DNA of 64,000 bases from Anthoceros angustus (taxonomy: Eukaryota > Streptophyta > Anthocerotopsida > Anthocerotales > Anthocerotaceae). Below the pieces are notes generated by a model. That model made no database searches and was not told where the DNA came from. It saw only the letters and a list, made by a program, of their open reading frames with translations. Position numbers and translations under genes: made by a program. The first letter of the stretch is position 1. Every line of letters begins with the position of its first letter. The stretch is from contig VJWM01000258.1 of NCBI GenBank assembly GCA_010909165.1, positions 1 through 64,000 on the forward strand. The letters are read 5' to 3'. This document shows positions 1-15,030 of the stretch, in pieces.

Positions 1-640
1 GGTACACCGAAATGGCCTCACCGTAATAGAGGTAATAAAGGCCCACCTTCGCGAGTATAAGAGGGCCAAGGCCCAATAAATCATCTTCTTGGTGTTGATG
101 CCGCTCTGCACCTTTGTGTGTCTTCTTGCTAACGTGAGTCCCGAGTCACCGAAAGGTGCACGTACCCGGGAGATTGATCGGTCCCGTGACGACCTAACGG
201 TGTGTGTGGAAGGGTGATCGGTGACGCCCGAGCCGCCCAAGACCGAACGGATCGAACGGTGAGCCGGAGGAACTCCGGAGGCGGCAGAGCCCGGACGAGA
301 GGCCCGCGAACGACGAGGAGGTCCGGACTGTAACCCGCAAGGCCTTTTCTAAGACCGAGGAGTGTAGCGTGAGGGGAGAGAGGAAAAGGACCGATGTGAG
401 GACGGATGTGAACGATACGGACGCGAAACGCTGGCCATACCGGCCTGTGACGGTGAACGCTAGAGTAGTTAGAGTATGTGTGTGGAGGTCAACGAGCGCT
501 ATGAGGTAAGAATCACCAAACGGTAAACGGAGCCTATCATTCCCTTGGGAACGGACTTCTTCCTACAACGACACGGATTGTGCGCTACCTACCGCCATCA
601 AAAGTCGCCACACGTAATCTCGAGCTGCCCTGAATTGCTT
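1..640 (+). mobile_element. LTR remnant, Ty3/gypsy-type family A (truncated by window edge)
   Basis: No coding capacity. It shares ordered blocks with LTR-like segments near 12.5-13.3 kb and 14.2-14.9 kb (same strand) and 18.4-19.0 kb and 20.4-20.8 kb (opposite strand). The shared blocks are a TATA-like GAGTATAAGAGGG near 52-64, AATAAA near 75, the phrase GTCCCGAGTCAC near 138, and a distal block with CTTGGGAACGGAC and ACAACGACACGG near 545-578. A TATA box followed closely by a polyadenylation signal fits an LTR U3-R region. The left end is outside the window, and the right end is judged only by loss of similarity. Confidence 0.6.
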
Positions 641-2821
641 TCCCTGACAGTAGCCAAGGCTAATGCCTCGCCTCGAGCATGGGGAGGTGAGTTTTAGTTA
701 GTAAGTTGTGAAAGCAGGTCTGCTCAAAGGGCTCTGAACAAACGTCCCAACTTACTAGCTAAATCTCATGCTCTCCCAAGAGACATGCGTACATGCCTAT
801 TAAAAGCAACAATTGACGTGGTCTTCTCTCCCAACTCTTTGATGCCTAGTTGGATGCTCTCCTATATGGGTTCGCTTTAGTGGGTTTGTGAAATCTCGAG
901 CAAATCTGTAAGAGATCCGGCCCGAAGACTGACTGGAAAGTCAGGACCTTGCCCTGAGCTACGTCACGCGCTCAGAGCTCCATGTTACAACCGTGCGGCA
1001 TATGCTGGGAAGTTAGGAGGCATGTTCTGAGCATGTTGATGCCAGAGTTTCGTTTTGGTACCAAGTACATTTCCATGCCTTGGTAAATGCTTTTTTCAAT
1101 CCCTGTGCACGCGATGGAGCGAAACCGCCAACTGGAGAAGGCTGAACATTGCAGTGTTGGCTGTGAGAGGAGGACAAATGTCATTCCCCTGCTGGATTCA
1201 TCATCAAAATCTGAAAGTTGCATGTCATTCCTGCAAGTCCTATTGGCTCCATTTCCGTGTATACAATTATAAGCACAAAGTTGTTGTGCGTAGAGGTTAG
1301 GCTTGGCGGCAGCGCGCGAATGACGAAGGCTGAAGAGAAGCAAGCGGTTGGTGAGAAGTGCAGGAACTTGTGACGAGAATGTGGTGAGGCATGAATGCGC
1401 TGCGTGTGTTGGTAGTCAGCTAATAAACCATAATCCGTGTGCCGTTGGCTTGGCTTGTTTGTCCTTAGGCTGCTGGAGCACGGGCCATGCGAGCGGCTAT
1501 GGCCTTGGGCTGCTAGGCAGGAGCCGCTGGGCTTGCGGCGGGGGAGCAGGAGGCTTCAAGGGCTCGGAAGGCCAGGCGGGAGCGGCGGAGCAGTTCTGAG
1601 AGGCCTGTGACCCTGGAGAGGGAGGCGATGAGCTGCGTCCTTGTGGACAAGCAAGGGCAGTCAGTCGGTGAAGCATCTGCTCAAGGATGTGCACGGAAAT
1701 GTCTCAGCTGAATGTGCTGGCGAGGCAGCTGGCTGGCTCCAGCAAGCTACGTAACGGCTGGAGTGGATTGGTGTCGATTAATTGCGGTACTGCTGCAGAT
1801 GCTCACTCGGGCCTCAAGGTTGCGTCAGGCAAGATGATCTCTTCTTCTCGCAGCTCACTGTGAGGGATACCGTGACGTTCGCGTCCGACCTCCAGTTGCC
1901 GAACTCGGTGGATAATTAAGGGTAGTATGGCCATAAGCTCGGGTATCATCTTCGGCTCTATCTTCTGGGGATGGGACTCCTGCAGAAATCTATACAAGAT
2001 CGCATGGGGCTATTGCAGGTGGCAGCTACAAACACAACAATGAATTTGCGGGTCTTGTGACAGTGGAGGCATCTGCAGCAACTGCAATGGGATCGGCAGT
2101 GGGAGCCATCGTGCCCACTTCGGAGGCGGCCATGGCAGCTAGTTGGGCCATTCGCTCATGACAGTCTTCAACGTCTTCGGTGGCTACTATGTCGACTCCG
2201 AATACACACCCCAAATATTCAGATGGATGCCACAGGGACATCAGCTGGGCATTTCAGGGCCTAAGCATTAACGAGTTCAAAGGTCTGACATCCGAAGCCT
2301 CCAGTCCTGATGTTTGGAATGGTGAGCAAGTTTTGGAGCGGCTATCGTTTGTCGAAAGCTCGGCAGCAGACGCACTGCAACAGGGGTTGGCATTGCTTTG
2401 GCCTGTACTGGCTGACGAATTCGATCTTGAGAAGAAAGAGACTTCGATACCAAGGCCTGGAGGCTCCACCTCCACGACAATCCAGTTGAGGAAAGGAAGG
2501 GTAGTAGGTAGTGGAACATTCATACATGTTGTTTTACATTCATACATGCACCAAAATGGCAAGGTACGGTAGGTGCCTTCCAAACAAAGTTATGCAGCTG
2601 TGGAGGACAAACTAAATTGTGGACATGCCAAACAGTTTTGTGGCTCCATGAAGTCAACCTGAGAGATCTCAGTGGCCTACATACTTTCCCTGGGGCAAAT
2701 GCAACAGCTGAGCACTAGAGGCAAATTGTGGGTCCATGCAGCCTCTGGGTGCGACAGAATGAAGGGTGGTCAACTTGCTCCCACTAGGCATTGGCATATA
2801 CTTCAACATTGATAGACTACT
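641..2821. other. Intergenic stretch with no recognised gene
   Basis: Several open frames of 60-130 codons occur on both strands, but none resembles a family I know, shows splice structure or has a low-complexity-free domain. The part next to 2821 is probably the 3' UTR and downstream flank of the CDC48 gene. The region has no recognisable LTR, tRNA or repeat array. Confidence 0.5.
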
Positions 2822-6093
<3,272 letters not shown>

Positions 6094-6265
6094 TGAGCCG
6101 GTGATATCGCTCTCACTACGTACGCAACGCTGGCCTAACAACCTTATCTCCAATTAGTGGCAGGCTGCAACAAGTAGACCACCCAATTACAGCGCCCACA
6201 CCGCCCGATGCAGCCTGTAGCCTGTAGCCAACATCGGAGGAATTGCGTTACATTACGACCGGAGT
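6094..6265 (-). promoter_or_regulatory. CDC48 5' flank
   Basis: This stretch lies directly upstream of the CDC48 start. Related sequence is found upstream of the dead second copy near 38.6-38.9 kb (shared words such as GTTACAGCGCCCACA and GATGCAGCC). The duplication that made the second copy therefore included promoter DNA. I could not place a clear TATA box. Confidence 0.4.
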
Positions 6266-6612
6266 GGAGATTCTAGATGCCAGGCAAGAACGTGGAGAGA
6301 CATGAAAAGAACACAGAGTTTTGAAGAATGAAATACTTAGCACCTCTAATAGGTAGGACGCCTCAAATAGTTAGCACCTCCTTTTTGGATTACCAAATCG
6401 GCAGTTCCATGCGTGTAATAATCGAGATTACGTTAGGCACCACCGCATTGGAGATTCTACATGGCAGGCAAGGTGGACAGACATGGAGAGTTTTGAAGAA
6501 TGAAATAATCAGCACCTCTACTAGTTAGGACGCCTCAAATAGTTAGAGGCTCCTTTTGCATTACCAAATCGGCAGCTCCCTGCATGTAATAACCAGATTG
6601 CATTTGCTAATG
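6266..6612. repeat. Imperfect tandem duplication, unit about 185 bp
   Basis: Two neighbouring units (about 6266-6449 and 6450-6612) share, in order: GGAGATTCTA, GGCAGGCAAG, AGTTTTGAAGAATGAAAT, CACCTCTA, TAGGACGCCTCAAATAG, TACCAAATCGGCAG and ATGTAATAA-like words. A third, more diverged version lies at about 38820-38950, upstream of the second CDC48 copy. No coding frame or terminal inverted repeats are evident. Confidence 0.7.
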
Positions 6613-7898
6613 GACTAACTTTAGCATTGATATGTAGAGTACCTACTTATACTCACATATATAGACATGGCATATAATTATTTATTTTAAGAGTGAATTT
6701 TAATCAATATATATATATACCTACTTTTGGACTCTTCTTTTACGAGAAAAAATTACACATAGGTCTTTGTCGTGGCAGATGCCTTGGAATGAAATCAATA
6801 GGCCTGTATAGATATAGCATATATAGGCGGGAGCAAGGGCATGCTGTAGCCCAGTAGGATAGTAGTTTGCCTCACGGGTCGAGATCATCCGTCGCCATGT
6901 GTGTGCATCTCATGGACATGTCCAGTAGCCAGTGTCAAGGTGTGAGTCGAGAGTGTGCATCCACGACGATAGCCGGTAATACCATTGTCCTAGGTATGAT
7001 GGCGGTGTGCGCCAAGAGCTGAAGGCAGTAATGCAACAAGTGATTGAAGCTAGTAAAGTATGAAAGTCTAATGTGACCATAGCTTCCTTGAAAGACATGT
7101 CCATTGAAGGGTTAGAGGGATCGGAGGCTGCAGCAAGATCTACATATATATGTGATTCCACAATTCCGGTTTCTTTGTTAACACGGCTCCTACCTCACTA
7201 GGGAATTTAGCCCTACACAATCAATAATTGCAATTGGCTTGTGGTTTCTCGGTGCTTATACACCTGCACAATTGCTACATGGAGGACATGGCTAGAAATT
7301 TATGCTCATGTTCAAACTTTCATCCAGCTACCCACGGTGTGACATCTTTCAAATTCTATGAGTCAATAGTATTGCACAAGGTCCAGTTCCTCATGAATGG
7401 GTTAGCAATAGCATACTACACTATTTGGTTTTCACTAAATACTTGGTTACGGTGCTTTCACCCTACCTTGCACGTTGGTTTTCCTTAAGGAGAGCTTGTA
7501 ACAAATCAATCAATCAATCATCAAGTCGATCATGGATACATATATTACTTATAAAAACCTAAATATTGTATATATATGATTGCGCTTGAGAGGTTTTTTC
7601 CTAATTGGATACTTATATAATTCTTTTAACTCAATTGGAAAAGTCATACCATTTTATGGACAAAATAAACATTTCTTTTACATAGCAGTTTCGGTAATAT
7701 TATGTTACATCGACATTATGTTGTAGTGATCGAAAACCGCCTCGAATGTACTATATATGTCCCTCAAAGGAGGTCTATTTGTAGGTTGTTTGACTTGCAT
7801 TGTTCTCAATTACACTTCTTCATTAAGACTCTCTCCATAGCTAGTTCTCCAATTCTATTGTGTAACCGCATACAAGATTCTCTCTCATAGTTGTAATC
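6613..7898. other. AT-rich intergenic stretch
   Basis: AT-rich DNA with short TATATA tracts (around 6705-6720 and 7560-7580) and no open frame that resembles a known family. No RNA gene or transposon terminus was recognised. Confidence 0.5.
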
Positions 7899-9363
7899 AT
7901 GGGGAGGGTGCGGTTGTGGAAAGTCATGGGAGATGTATGTTGGGCATCTCACTTGGTTTGTCGATAGCTTGTATTGTAGCCGCTAGTGGCGGCTTGATAT
8001 TTGGATATGACATTGGTATATCGGTGGGGTAACTGGGATGGATGATTTCCTCGAAATTCTTTCCTAATGTTTATGCCCGCAAACAATTGGCACATGAAGA
8101 TGATTATTGTAAATATGATAATCACGTTCTTCAATTTTTCACATCGCCTCTTTATCTCGCTCTTTTGGCCTCCTTCGGCATCTACTTAGTAGAAACTATG
8201 GAAGGATTTCATCTATTCGCATTGGGGCCGACTTCTTGTGTGGTGCCCTTTTGAATGGATTTGCCAACATAGAAATGTTGATTATTGGAAGAATTTTATT
8301 AGGAGTAGGAGTTGGGTTTGGGAATCATCGGTTCCTCTATATCTCTCGAAATGGCTCCGCTCATCTAGGAGCTTTGAACATGATGTTCCAATTGGCTATC
8401 ACTATAGGTATCCTTGTTGCTGGACTCATCAACTATCATATGGCGACAATTTCTAATGGTTGGAAATGGTCACTTGGATTAGCTGCCATCCCAGCGGGGT
8501 TGATGTTGACAGGCAGCTTCTTCCTTCCAGACACGCCAAACAGTTTGATTGAAAGAGGTCATTTGGCGGAAAGAGAGTTCTTTGTAGAACTAGAGGCATT
8601 GAACTTTTGAAGTTGAGCAAGAGTTTGAGGATATTCGCAGCAAGTTTGCGATCCAAGCTTGTGGAGAAACCATACAAGAGCATATTGGAAAGGAAAAATC
8701 CCACAACTTGTGATGACTTTACTTATTCCTTTGTTTCACGAGGAATAAATGCGATTATGTTTTATGTGTTGTTCCGGACAATTGGCTTTGGTAGCAAGGC
8801 ATCTCTTTATTCCTCGATTTTTGAGTCGTTAACCGTAGCAACTCTTGTTTCTATAGCAACGGGAGGATTGGACGTGAAAATTGTTCTTACAAGGAGGCAT
8901 ACAAATGATAACCTCTCAGCTGATTATTGGCATCATTCTTGCTTGCTTATTTGGTGGTACAAAACAATTATCTCACTCGGCGATCGGCGTCATCATTGTT
9001 ATCACATATGTAGCTTTTTTGCTTGGTCATGGGGACCACTTGGGTGGCTTGTTCCTAGTGAGATTTTTCCCATGGAAACTCGTTCAATGTCAAGCTATCA
9101 ATGTTTCTATGAACATGCTCTTCACGCTTCATAATCGCCCAAGCCTTTTTGAGCATGCTATGTCATCTTGATGGCATATTCTTTTTCTTCGCAGTTGGGT
9201 ACTTATCATGACTATCTTCATCTATTTCTTCTGAAACTAATGGTGTTCACATAGATGACATGCACCACATTTGGAGAGCACACCTTGGTTTTGGAAGAAG
9301 ATTGTTCCAAATGAAGAAAACACTACGCGAGCACCTCAAGTTCCCACGATTGTCAATGTAGTC
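7899..9363 (+). pseudogene. STP-type monosaccharide/H+ symporter relic
   Basis: Sugar transport proteins of the major facilitator superfamily import hexoses across the plasma membrane with protons. Collinear family motifs are spread over all three frames: GGLIFGYDIGIS near 7990, FFPNVYARKQLAHEDDYCKYD near 8062, GALLNGF near 8246, GRILLGVGVGFGN near 8288, GALNMMFQLAITIGILVAGLIN near 8370, PDTPNSLIERGHL near 8530, INAIMFY near 8746, WSWGPLGWLVPSEIFP near 9030 and MHHIWR near 9260. The span (about 1465 bp) is nearly that of an intact STP gene (about 510 codons). At least eight frameshifts or stops interrupt it, and no intron is needed to align it, so it may be a retrocopy. AT-rich like its surroundings. 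Some frameshifts could be sequence error, but their number and the weakly conserved stretches favour a pseudogene. Confidence 0.85.
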
Positions 9364-10560
9364 TAATTACTAGGTACATATGTACCATATGTGTTCCATA
9401 ATGTTAGTATGTCAGTGATATGTTAGTTTTTTCTAGGTTTCTCCCTGTATTGTTGCATCCACTTTAATGTACGTGAATGTACATGGAAGATGTTACTTGT
9501 GATTCAAATTTGGAATTAGATGTGGATTCTTAGATGATTTGAAATTCATAGATTGTAGTATCAATAGATATCCACGATTCATGTCAATTAGTACCAAAAA
9601 CAACGTCCAGGGAAAAACGGCTTATTCCATTATTTTGGACTTTTCTGCAAAACATTCCAATTTTTCGTGTAAAAAACAGTGAAAACTTAGATACACCAAA
9701 ACCATGGCCCTATATGCTTGGATCCACGAATCTGCCAACCCTCGATCCAACCGAACGATGGAAGTCACGAAAACTAAATTTTATTGTCAGGATAATCCCG
9801 TACCTTGTTTACGGTTTCAAAGGCTGGATTCCATTTACTCGCATGCGGGATGGTCTATGAGCTGTAACATGTACTCTAAAGAGAGCGACTTGGACATGTA
9901 TGTGATATGTAGCCGCACAAATTTCTACAACATCCCTCATGTCCTTCCATTATGTTCCGACTCATGTGTGTCGTCCAAGTACATGTACGCATGTACATGT
10001 ACTTGATCCGCACCACGTCACAATCATGTAAACCGGTTAAGAAAAGGATTTACACGAAGCTAAGGGGGGTGCACGGGTATGTCGACGCACCCCCATCAAA
10101 ATCATGTAAATCCTACTCTTAAGGTGCAAAGTCATCAGTCATATCCGCAAGTTCTGCGATGCAAATGTGCACTAGCATCGGTATACAAACGCACCACCCT
10201 CATCATCTTGCGACCTTGCCAAAGATCCATTGTCGCTATTTAATAAAACACAATTGTTCTTCATTCATTGTCTAGCATTTAAACCATGTTCTTTGACAAA
10301 TGCAAGATTCAGGTAATTCACCAACTACCATGAAGACGTGGCCTCATCCTACTGATAAGGCCTCTTAGACGGTACTAAGTGTCGTCTTCAATAGCCACAT
10401 CATCGTCGTTGTTGTTCGCCCTTCCACGGCCTTGGTTCTCCTGGATTGGCATATCTTCTTGCACGGAGCGGAGCGTCATAAGGTTTTGCTTGATAATTGA
10501 ATGTGTTTGGGCCTTCAGCTGTTTAATTCGAGTTAGTTCAAACCATAGGTAAACAAATGT
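9364..10560. other. Noncoding stretch between sugar-transporter relic and retroelement cluster
   Basis: No recognised gene. On the minus strand a short frame at about 10561-10366 ends in an asparagine/aspartate-rich tail (NNNDDDVAIEDDT) and could be the end of a broken transposon ORF; this is weak. A perfect hairpin sits at 9976-10005. Confidence 0.4.
9976..10005. repeat. Perfect 13-bp inverted repeat (hairpin)
   Basis: CAAGTACATGTAC and its exact reverse complement are separated by the 4-nt spacer GCAT. The arms are themselves near-palindromic (GTACATGTAC), so cruciform or alternative pairings are possible. No element boundary or gene end is obvious beside it. Confidence 0.9.
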
Positions 10561-10799
10561 GTCAAGAATGATCGATCTCGCACATTCTTCTTAGCGAAAT
10601 GGGCGAGGTGCTCCAATTTGTCGAGCATGAAACACGTAAGAGGCACCTGCCAGGGAGGACACATGGGAAGGAAGTGGCTGGGAAGAAGCGGAGGGAGCAC
10701 GTTGGCGAAGAGGGCCAAGAATTGGGCCGGCAGGGGCGAGCAGAACCTTTGGGCTCGGCTAAAGGCGAGAGAGGCGAGGCCTGCAAGGCAGAGAGATCA

Positions 10800-12391
10800 C
10801 TACCGCCGGGATAGGAGCAGATGAAGGAGGCGGGGAGCGCCCGCAAGCAAGCAAGGCGGAGCCTTGGCATGAGCAAGCGTATGGCCGTGGTGAGGAGATG
10901 GAAGCGAGCGCCAAGGAGTTGGGGATCTCCGTGCCGATGAATGAGATAGCGCCAGGAGCTGGAGGGCCAGAAGGAGACTCTGGAGCTGCGACTTCGAGTA
11001 GTGGAAGAGCGGATTGGACTCCTTCAAGGGCGGATAGGAAATCACAAGCGGGAGATAGAACGACTCTAGCTTTGCTTGAGAGTAGAGGAGGGCCACTGGG
11101 GCAGCAAGGAGCAGGACATCGCCGAGCTGGAAAGAGAGCCGGACGACGCCTGGGCGGATGGAACAGGATATGGCGGCCCTGAAGGAGAAAATGGCAGGGC
11201 AAGAGAGGGCTATGAAGGAGGAGCAGAAGCTGCTGATCCGCCTACGGAAGGCGGAGGCGGAACTCCGGTCCATGGCCGGAAAGTTGGCCCGAGCTGCAAA
11301 AACAGCAAGAGGAGGAGCGCATCAAGGAGAGGCAACGACTCCAGGAAGTGGCGGAAGCCGCCTTAACGGCTTCACGAGACTCAGCCAGGACTAGGCTAGA
11401 CGACCTCGTGATAGGGACGGCGCAGCAAGCAACCAGGCACGCCCAGCTACCAGAGAATCTCTGGAGGCGGGAGTATCGAGTGCTGCACGCTCATGTGGAA
11501 GAGGCCATCCAACAGGTCGACTCCGACTTCGTGTATTATCACGCGGAGCTCTTGAAGGCAGTAGGAGCAGTGCACCACGCGGCCGACATTGAAGGACCGC
11601 CCGAGGAGTCGGAGGGGGCTTGGAGAGACGAAGGCCTTGGGGAGAGCCTTGACCACAAGGAATCACAGGAGCCTGTTTGGTAGCGAGGCGGCGGCGAGAG
11701 GGCCCGAGAGGACGGTTGACCAGAGGAGGGTGAAGCGGCGGAGACAACAAGACCAGAGCTAGGTCCATCGCACCCAACGTCGGGAGGGGAAGAGAGAGCT
11801 CCGGAGGAGAACACAGGAGGAGAAGTCCCGGAGGCGCGGCTAGAGGACCTAGCACAGGAGGGGACGAGGCAAGGGAACGAAGGAAGAGTGGGTCCGGACG
11901 GGGAAGTCGGCCACTTGGGGGAAACTCCGGACTTGGACGTCCGGAGATCGGAGAGGACAGACCCCGTGGTCCGGACTCAGGAGGCGAGGACGGACCCCGA
12001 GGTCCGGACTCAGGAGGCGAGGACGGACCCCGAGGTCCGGACTCAGGAGGCGAGGACGGACCCCGAGGTCCTGACTCAGGAGGCGAGGACGGACCCCGAG
12101 GTCCGGACTCAGGAGGGGGGAACGAGTCCAATAGTTATAACCCTGGAAGTGGAGGTAGGGGTGGTTGAGAGTCAGTCTCAACCAGCCCAGGAAGAACGGG
12201 CTCCGGACGGACCCGCAGAGCAGGGACTCACCAGCGCACCAGTGGACAGTGAGGAGGAGGACTTAGTGGTCACCGCAGTTGTCAGTCCACCTCCAGCGGC
12301 GCAGCCTAACAGAATTAGAGGTAGGGGAAGAGCCTCTGCGGGACTCCGGGGGTCGGGGATCATCCGATTGGGTGCGGCCCGCAGATGCTAG
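10800..12391 (+). mobile_element. Retroelement LTR-proximal accessory ORF, copy 1 (family A)
   Basis: Open frames in series: a charged coiled coil at about 11158-11394 (MEQDMAALKEKMAGQERAMK...), a block at 11348-11683 with LRREYR-like and YYHAELLKA motifs, and 11888-12391, with an 11-residue tandem repeat (EARTDPEVRTQ) followed by EEEDLVVTAV and a basic tail. The same order recurs in copies at 13.5-14.1 kb, 19.0-20.2 kb (minus) and 20.9-22.8 kb (minus), always next to a family A LTR, so it is part of the element. It does not resemble RT, integrase, protease or RNase H. Likely a gag-like or extra 3' ORF; no function can be assigned. Frame breaks between the blocks may be errors. Confidence 0.6.
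11954..12118 (+). repeat. 33-bp coding minisatellite (about five units)
   Basis: Unit GAGGCGAGGACGGACCCCGA followed by GGTCCGGACTCAG, translated as the 11-residue EARTDPEVRTQ. The reading frame is kept across units, and single-base differences occur (GGTCCTGACTC in one unit). Related 30-33 bp arrays lie at 13750-13860 (plus), 19290-19590 (minus) and 21000-21240 (minus). Confidence 0.85.
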
Positions 12392-12479
12392 AGCTGGGGA
12401 TTGGGCTGCCAGCACCAGGGAGGAATCATGTTCAACCACAGCCCCACCGCCGTAGATGTAGGTAGGGAAAATAGGGGAG

Positions 12480-13300
12480 GAGGAGAGCCACTTGCTGGGG
12501 CATAGTGAGCTGGACATTAGCTTGAATTAGGGGTGTCATAAAGGCGCTCCCTCAGGACGTAGTATAAGAGGGCGATTGCCACTCAAGTAAAGGGATCTTT
12601 CTTTTGGGGTTGATACCGCATTATCTTTGCAGGCCCTTGTGTGTCTCTTGCTAATGCGAGTCCCGAGTCACTAAGCGGGCAGTGTACTCCGGAGAGACTG
12701 ATCCAGGTCCTGGTGGCGGACCCTAAACGCGTGGTGGTGTGTGTACAGGTGCGGAGGACTCCGGATCCCTGCTCCTCCCGGGCAGAGGTTCGACGACCGA
12801 CGGACCGGAGTGGGCGTGATTAGCCGGACTCCGAGAGGGGCGTGCAGAGCCTGGACGGCGAGACCTGGTGGACGCGACGCGGAGGTCTGTAGCCTACACA
12901 TACCCGATCGTGAACCTCAACTGGCATATTGGGTGCAAGCAAGAACGGTAGGAGAAACGAAGTGAGGGAGGGGGTAAGTGAAGATCGGTAGATTTTGGAC
13001 GCAAACGGGTCCTTAAACGTTTGGCCATCCCGGGCCTGTACGGTGAACGAGTAGGGTGACGTAGGGAAGGGTAGACTAACTACTGACTGGGTGGACGAGA
13101 GCGTGAGGCGGTGACCTAAGGTAGCCATTGTCCTTAACGCGAGAGTGTTTGGAAACGGAACTTGCATAAACGGAACAAGACATTCACTTGGGAACGGACC
13201 CCATATTACAACGACACGGGACTGGTGTGCGCCCGGCTGGTCGTCAACAAAAGTAGCAAACAGCGTCTGTGTAGAAAGGGGTTTCTCTTGTCAAAAGGGG
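12480..13300 (+). mobile_element. Family A LTR, copy 2
   Basis: It follows a purine-rich tract (GGGAAAATAGGGGAGGAGGA, about 12465-12485) that could be the polypurine tract. It then has TATA-like GTAGTATAAGAGGG near 12561, GTCCCGAGTCAC near 12660, and the distal block with CACTTGGGAACGGACCCCAT and ACAACGACACGG near 13185-13220. The same order occurs at the left window edge. No ORF. Both boundaries are approximate. Confidence 0.55.
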
Positions 13301-13369
13301 TTTTGGAAAAAATCCCAACCCTATTTCGCCAGAAACTAATGTTGGTTTGGTTTTGTTGGTTTTTGTAGG

Positions 13370-13533
13370 TGTTCATCCATCGGTTTCGGCATCGTGGCGG
13401 GCTTTCTTGTATGGTTGGGTGGGCCGTGCTAGGAGGTTGAGCAATCCTCACATGTTTCTTCTGTCGACGAGGGGCCATTCGTGACGATTGCTTGCAATCC
13501 ACACACGACCTTTCAAAATCACCATTCACGGCG
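13370..13533 (-). mobile_element. Truncated gag zinc-knuckle fragment
   Basis: Minus-strand sequence matching the better copy at 15031-15303, including the GNGDFER...CVDCKQS and RIAQPP words. It is cut near 13533, where the sequence jumps back to the accessory-ORF sequence first seen near 11785. This junction marks the start of the second unit of a roughly 1.7 kb tandem duplication. Confidence 0.6.
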
Positions 13534-14150
13534 AGGGGAAGAGAGAGCTCCTGAGGAGAACACAGGAGGAGAAGTCCTGAGGCGCCAGAGGACCCCATAT
13601 GAGGGACGAGGCAAGGGAACGAAGGAAGAGTGGGTCCGGACGGGGAAGTCGGCCACTTGGAGGAAACTCCGGACTTGGACGTCCGGAGATCGGAGAGGAT
13701 GCACTGCGTGGTCCTGACTCGAGGGCGAGGACGACCCCAGGTCCCGACTGAGGCGAGGACGGACCCCGAGGTCCGGACTCAGGAGGCGAGGACGGACCCC
13801 GAGGTCCGGACTCAGGAGGCGAGGACGGACCCCGAGGTCCTGACTCGTGAGGGGAACGAGTCCACAGTTATAACCCCGGAAGTGGAGGGGTGGCTGAGAG
13901 TCACCAACCAGCCCAGAAGAACGGGCTCCTGACGGACCCGCAGAAAGGTGGACTCACCACAGCACTGGACAAGGAGGAGGAGGACTTAGTGGTCACCGCA
14001 GCTTGCCGGGCCCACCTCAGCCCCATGCACTGGAGGTAGGGGAAGAGCCTCATGGGACTCCGGGTCGGGATCATCCGATTGTGCCCGCAGATGCTAGAGC
14101 GGGATTGGGCTGCCAAAGACGGAGGAATCATGTTCAACCACCCCCACCGC
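13534..14150 (+). mobile_element. Accessory ORF, copy 2, degenerate
   Basis: Matches 11785-12480 throughout but with many small deletions. It keeps three copies of the 33-bp repeat (TDPEVRTQEAR) and the KEEEDLVVTAA-like end near 13970-14010. The frame is broken repeatedly, so no product is predicted. It is the second unit of the tandem duplication that covers about 11785-15200. Confidence 0.6.
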
Positions 14151-14930
14151 CAGAGATGTAGGTAGGGAAAATAGGGAGGAGGAGGAGAGCCACTTGTCTA
14201 CAGTGAGCTGGACATTAGCTTGAATTAGGTGTCATGGCGCTACGCCTCGTGATTTAGTATAAGAGGGGCGATTGCCACCAAGTAAAGGGATCTTCTTTTG
14301 GGGTTGATACCGCATTATCTTTGCGTGCCCTTGTGTGTCTCTTACACGCGAGTCCCGAGTCACTAAGCGGGCGTGTACTCGGAGAGATCGATCCAGTCCC
14401 GTGGCGGACCCTAAACGCGTGGTGGTGTGTACAAAAGGAGGACTGGATCCGCCTCCTCCCGTGTAGGTTCGACGACCGACGGACCGAGTGGCGTGATTAG
14501 CCTGACCGAGAGGGGCGGTGAGCCCTGACGGCGAGACCGTGGACGCGACGCTGAGGTCTAGAGCTCACATACCCGATCGTGAACCTCAATCGGCATATTG
14601 GGTGCAAGCAAGAACGGTAGGAGAAACGGCGGAGGAGGGGTAAGTGAAGATCGGTAGATTTTGGACGCAAACGGGTCCTTAAACGTTTGGCCATCCCGGG
14701 CCTGTACGGTGAACGAGTAGGGTGACGTAGGGAAGGGTAGACTAACTACAGCTCGGGTGGACGAACGCGTAGAGGCGGGTGACCTAAGGTAAGCCATTGT
14801 CCCTTAACGGCGGAGAGTGTTTGGAAACGGAACTTGCATAAACGGAACAAGACATTCACTTGGGAACGGACCCCATATTACAACGACACGGATCGTGTGC
14901 GCCCGGCCGGTCACAACAAAAGTAGTAAAT
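14150..14930 (+). mobile_element. Family A LTR, copy 3
   Basis: Duplicate of 12480-13300 in the same orientation, with a TATA-like TAGTATAAGAGGGG near 14255 and the distal CACTTGGGAACGGACCCCAT block near 14860. It differs from copy 2 mainly by many 1-5 nt deletions, which is unusual for retrotransposon divergence and suggests sequence error in one copy. Confidence 0.55.
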
Positions 14931-15030
14931 CTGAAAGGGTTTCTCTTGTCAAAAGGGGTTTTGGAAAAAATCCCAACCCTATTTCGCCAGAAACTAATGT
15001 TGGTTTGGTTTTGTTGGTTTTTGTAGGTGT

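Noticed and set aside
972-2583. Several 60-130 codon frames on both strands left of CDC48
   Set aside because: They overlap each other, have no domain, splice or codon signature, and no recognisable homology.
10366-10561. Short minus-strand frame with an N/D-rich tail as the end of a transposase
   Set aside because: Too short and without any diagnostic motif; kept only as a remark.
11954-12118. Regular 33-bp repeats considered as a CRISPR-like array
   Set aside because: There are no unique spacers, the repeats are contiguous, in frame and inside a retroelement ORF of a eukaryote.
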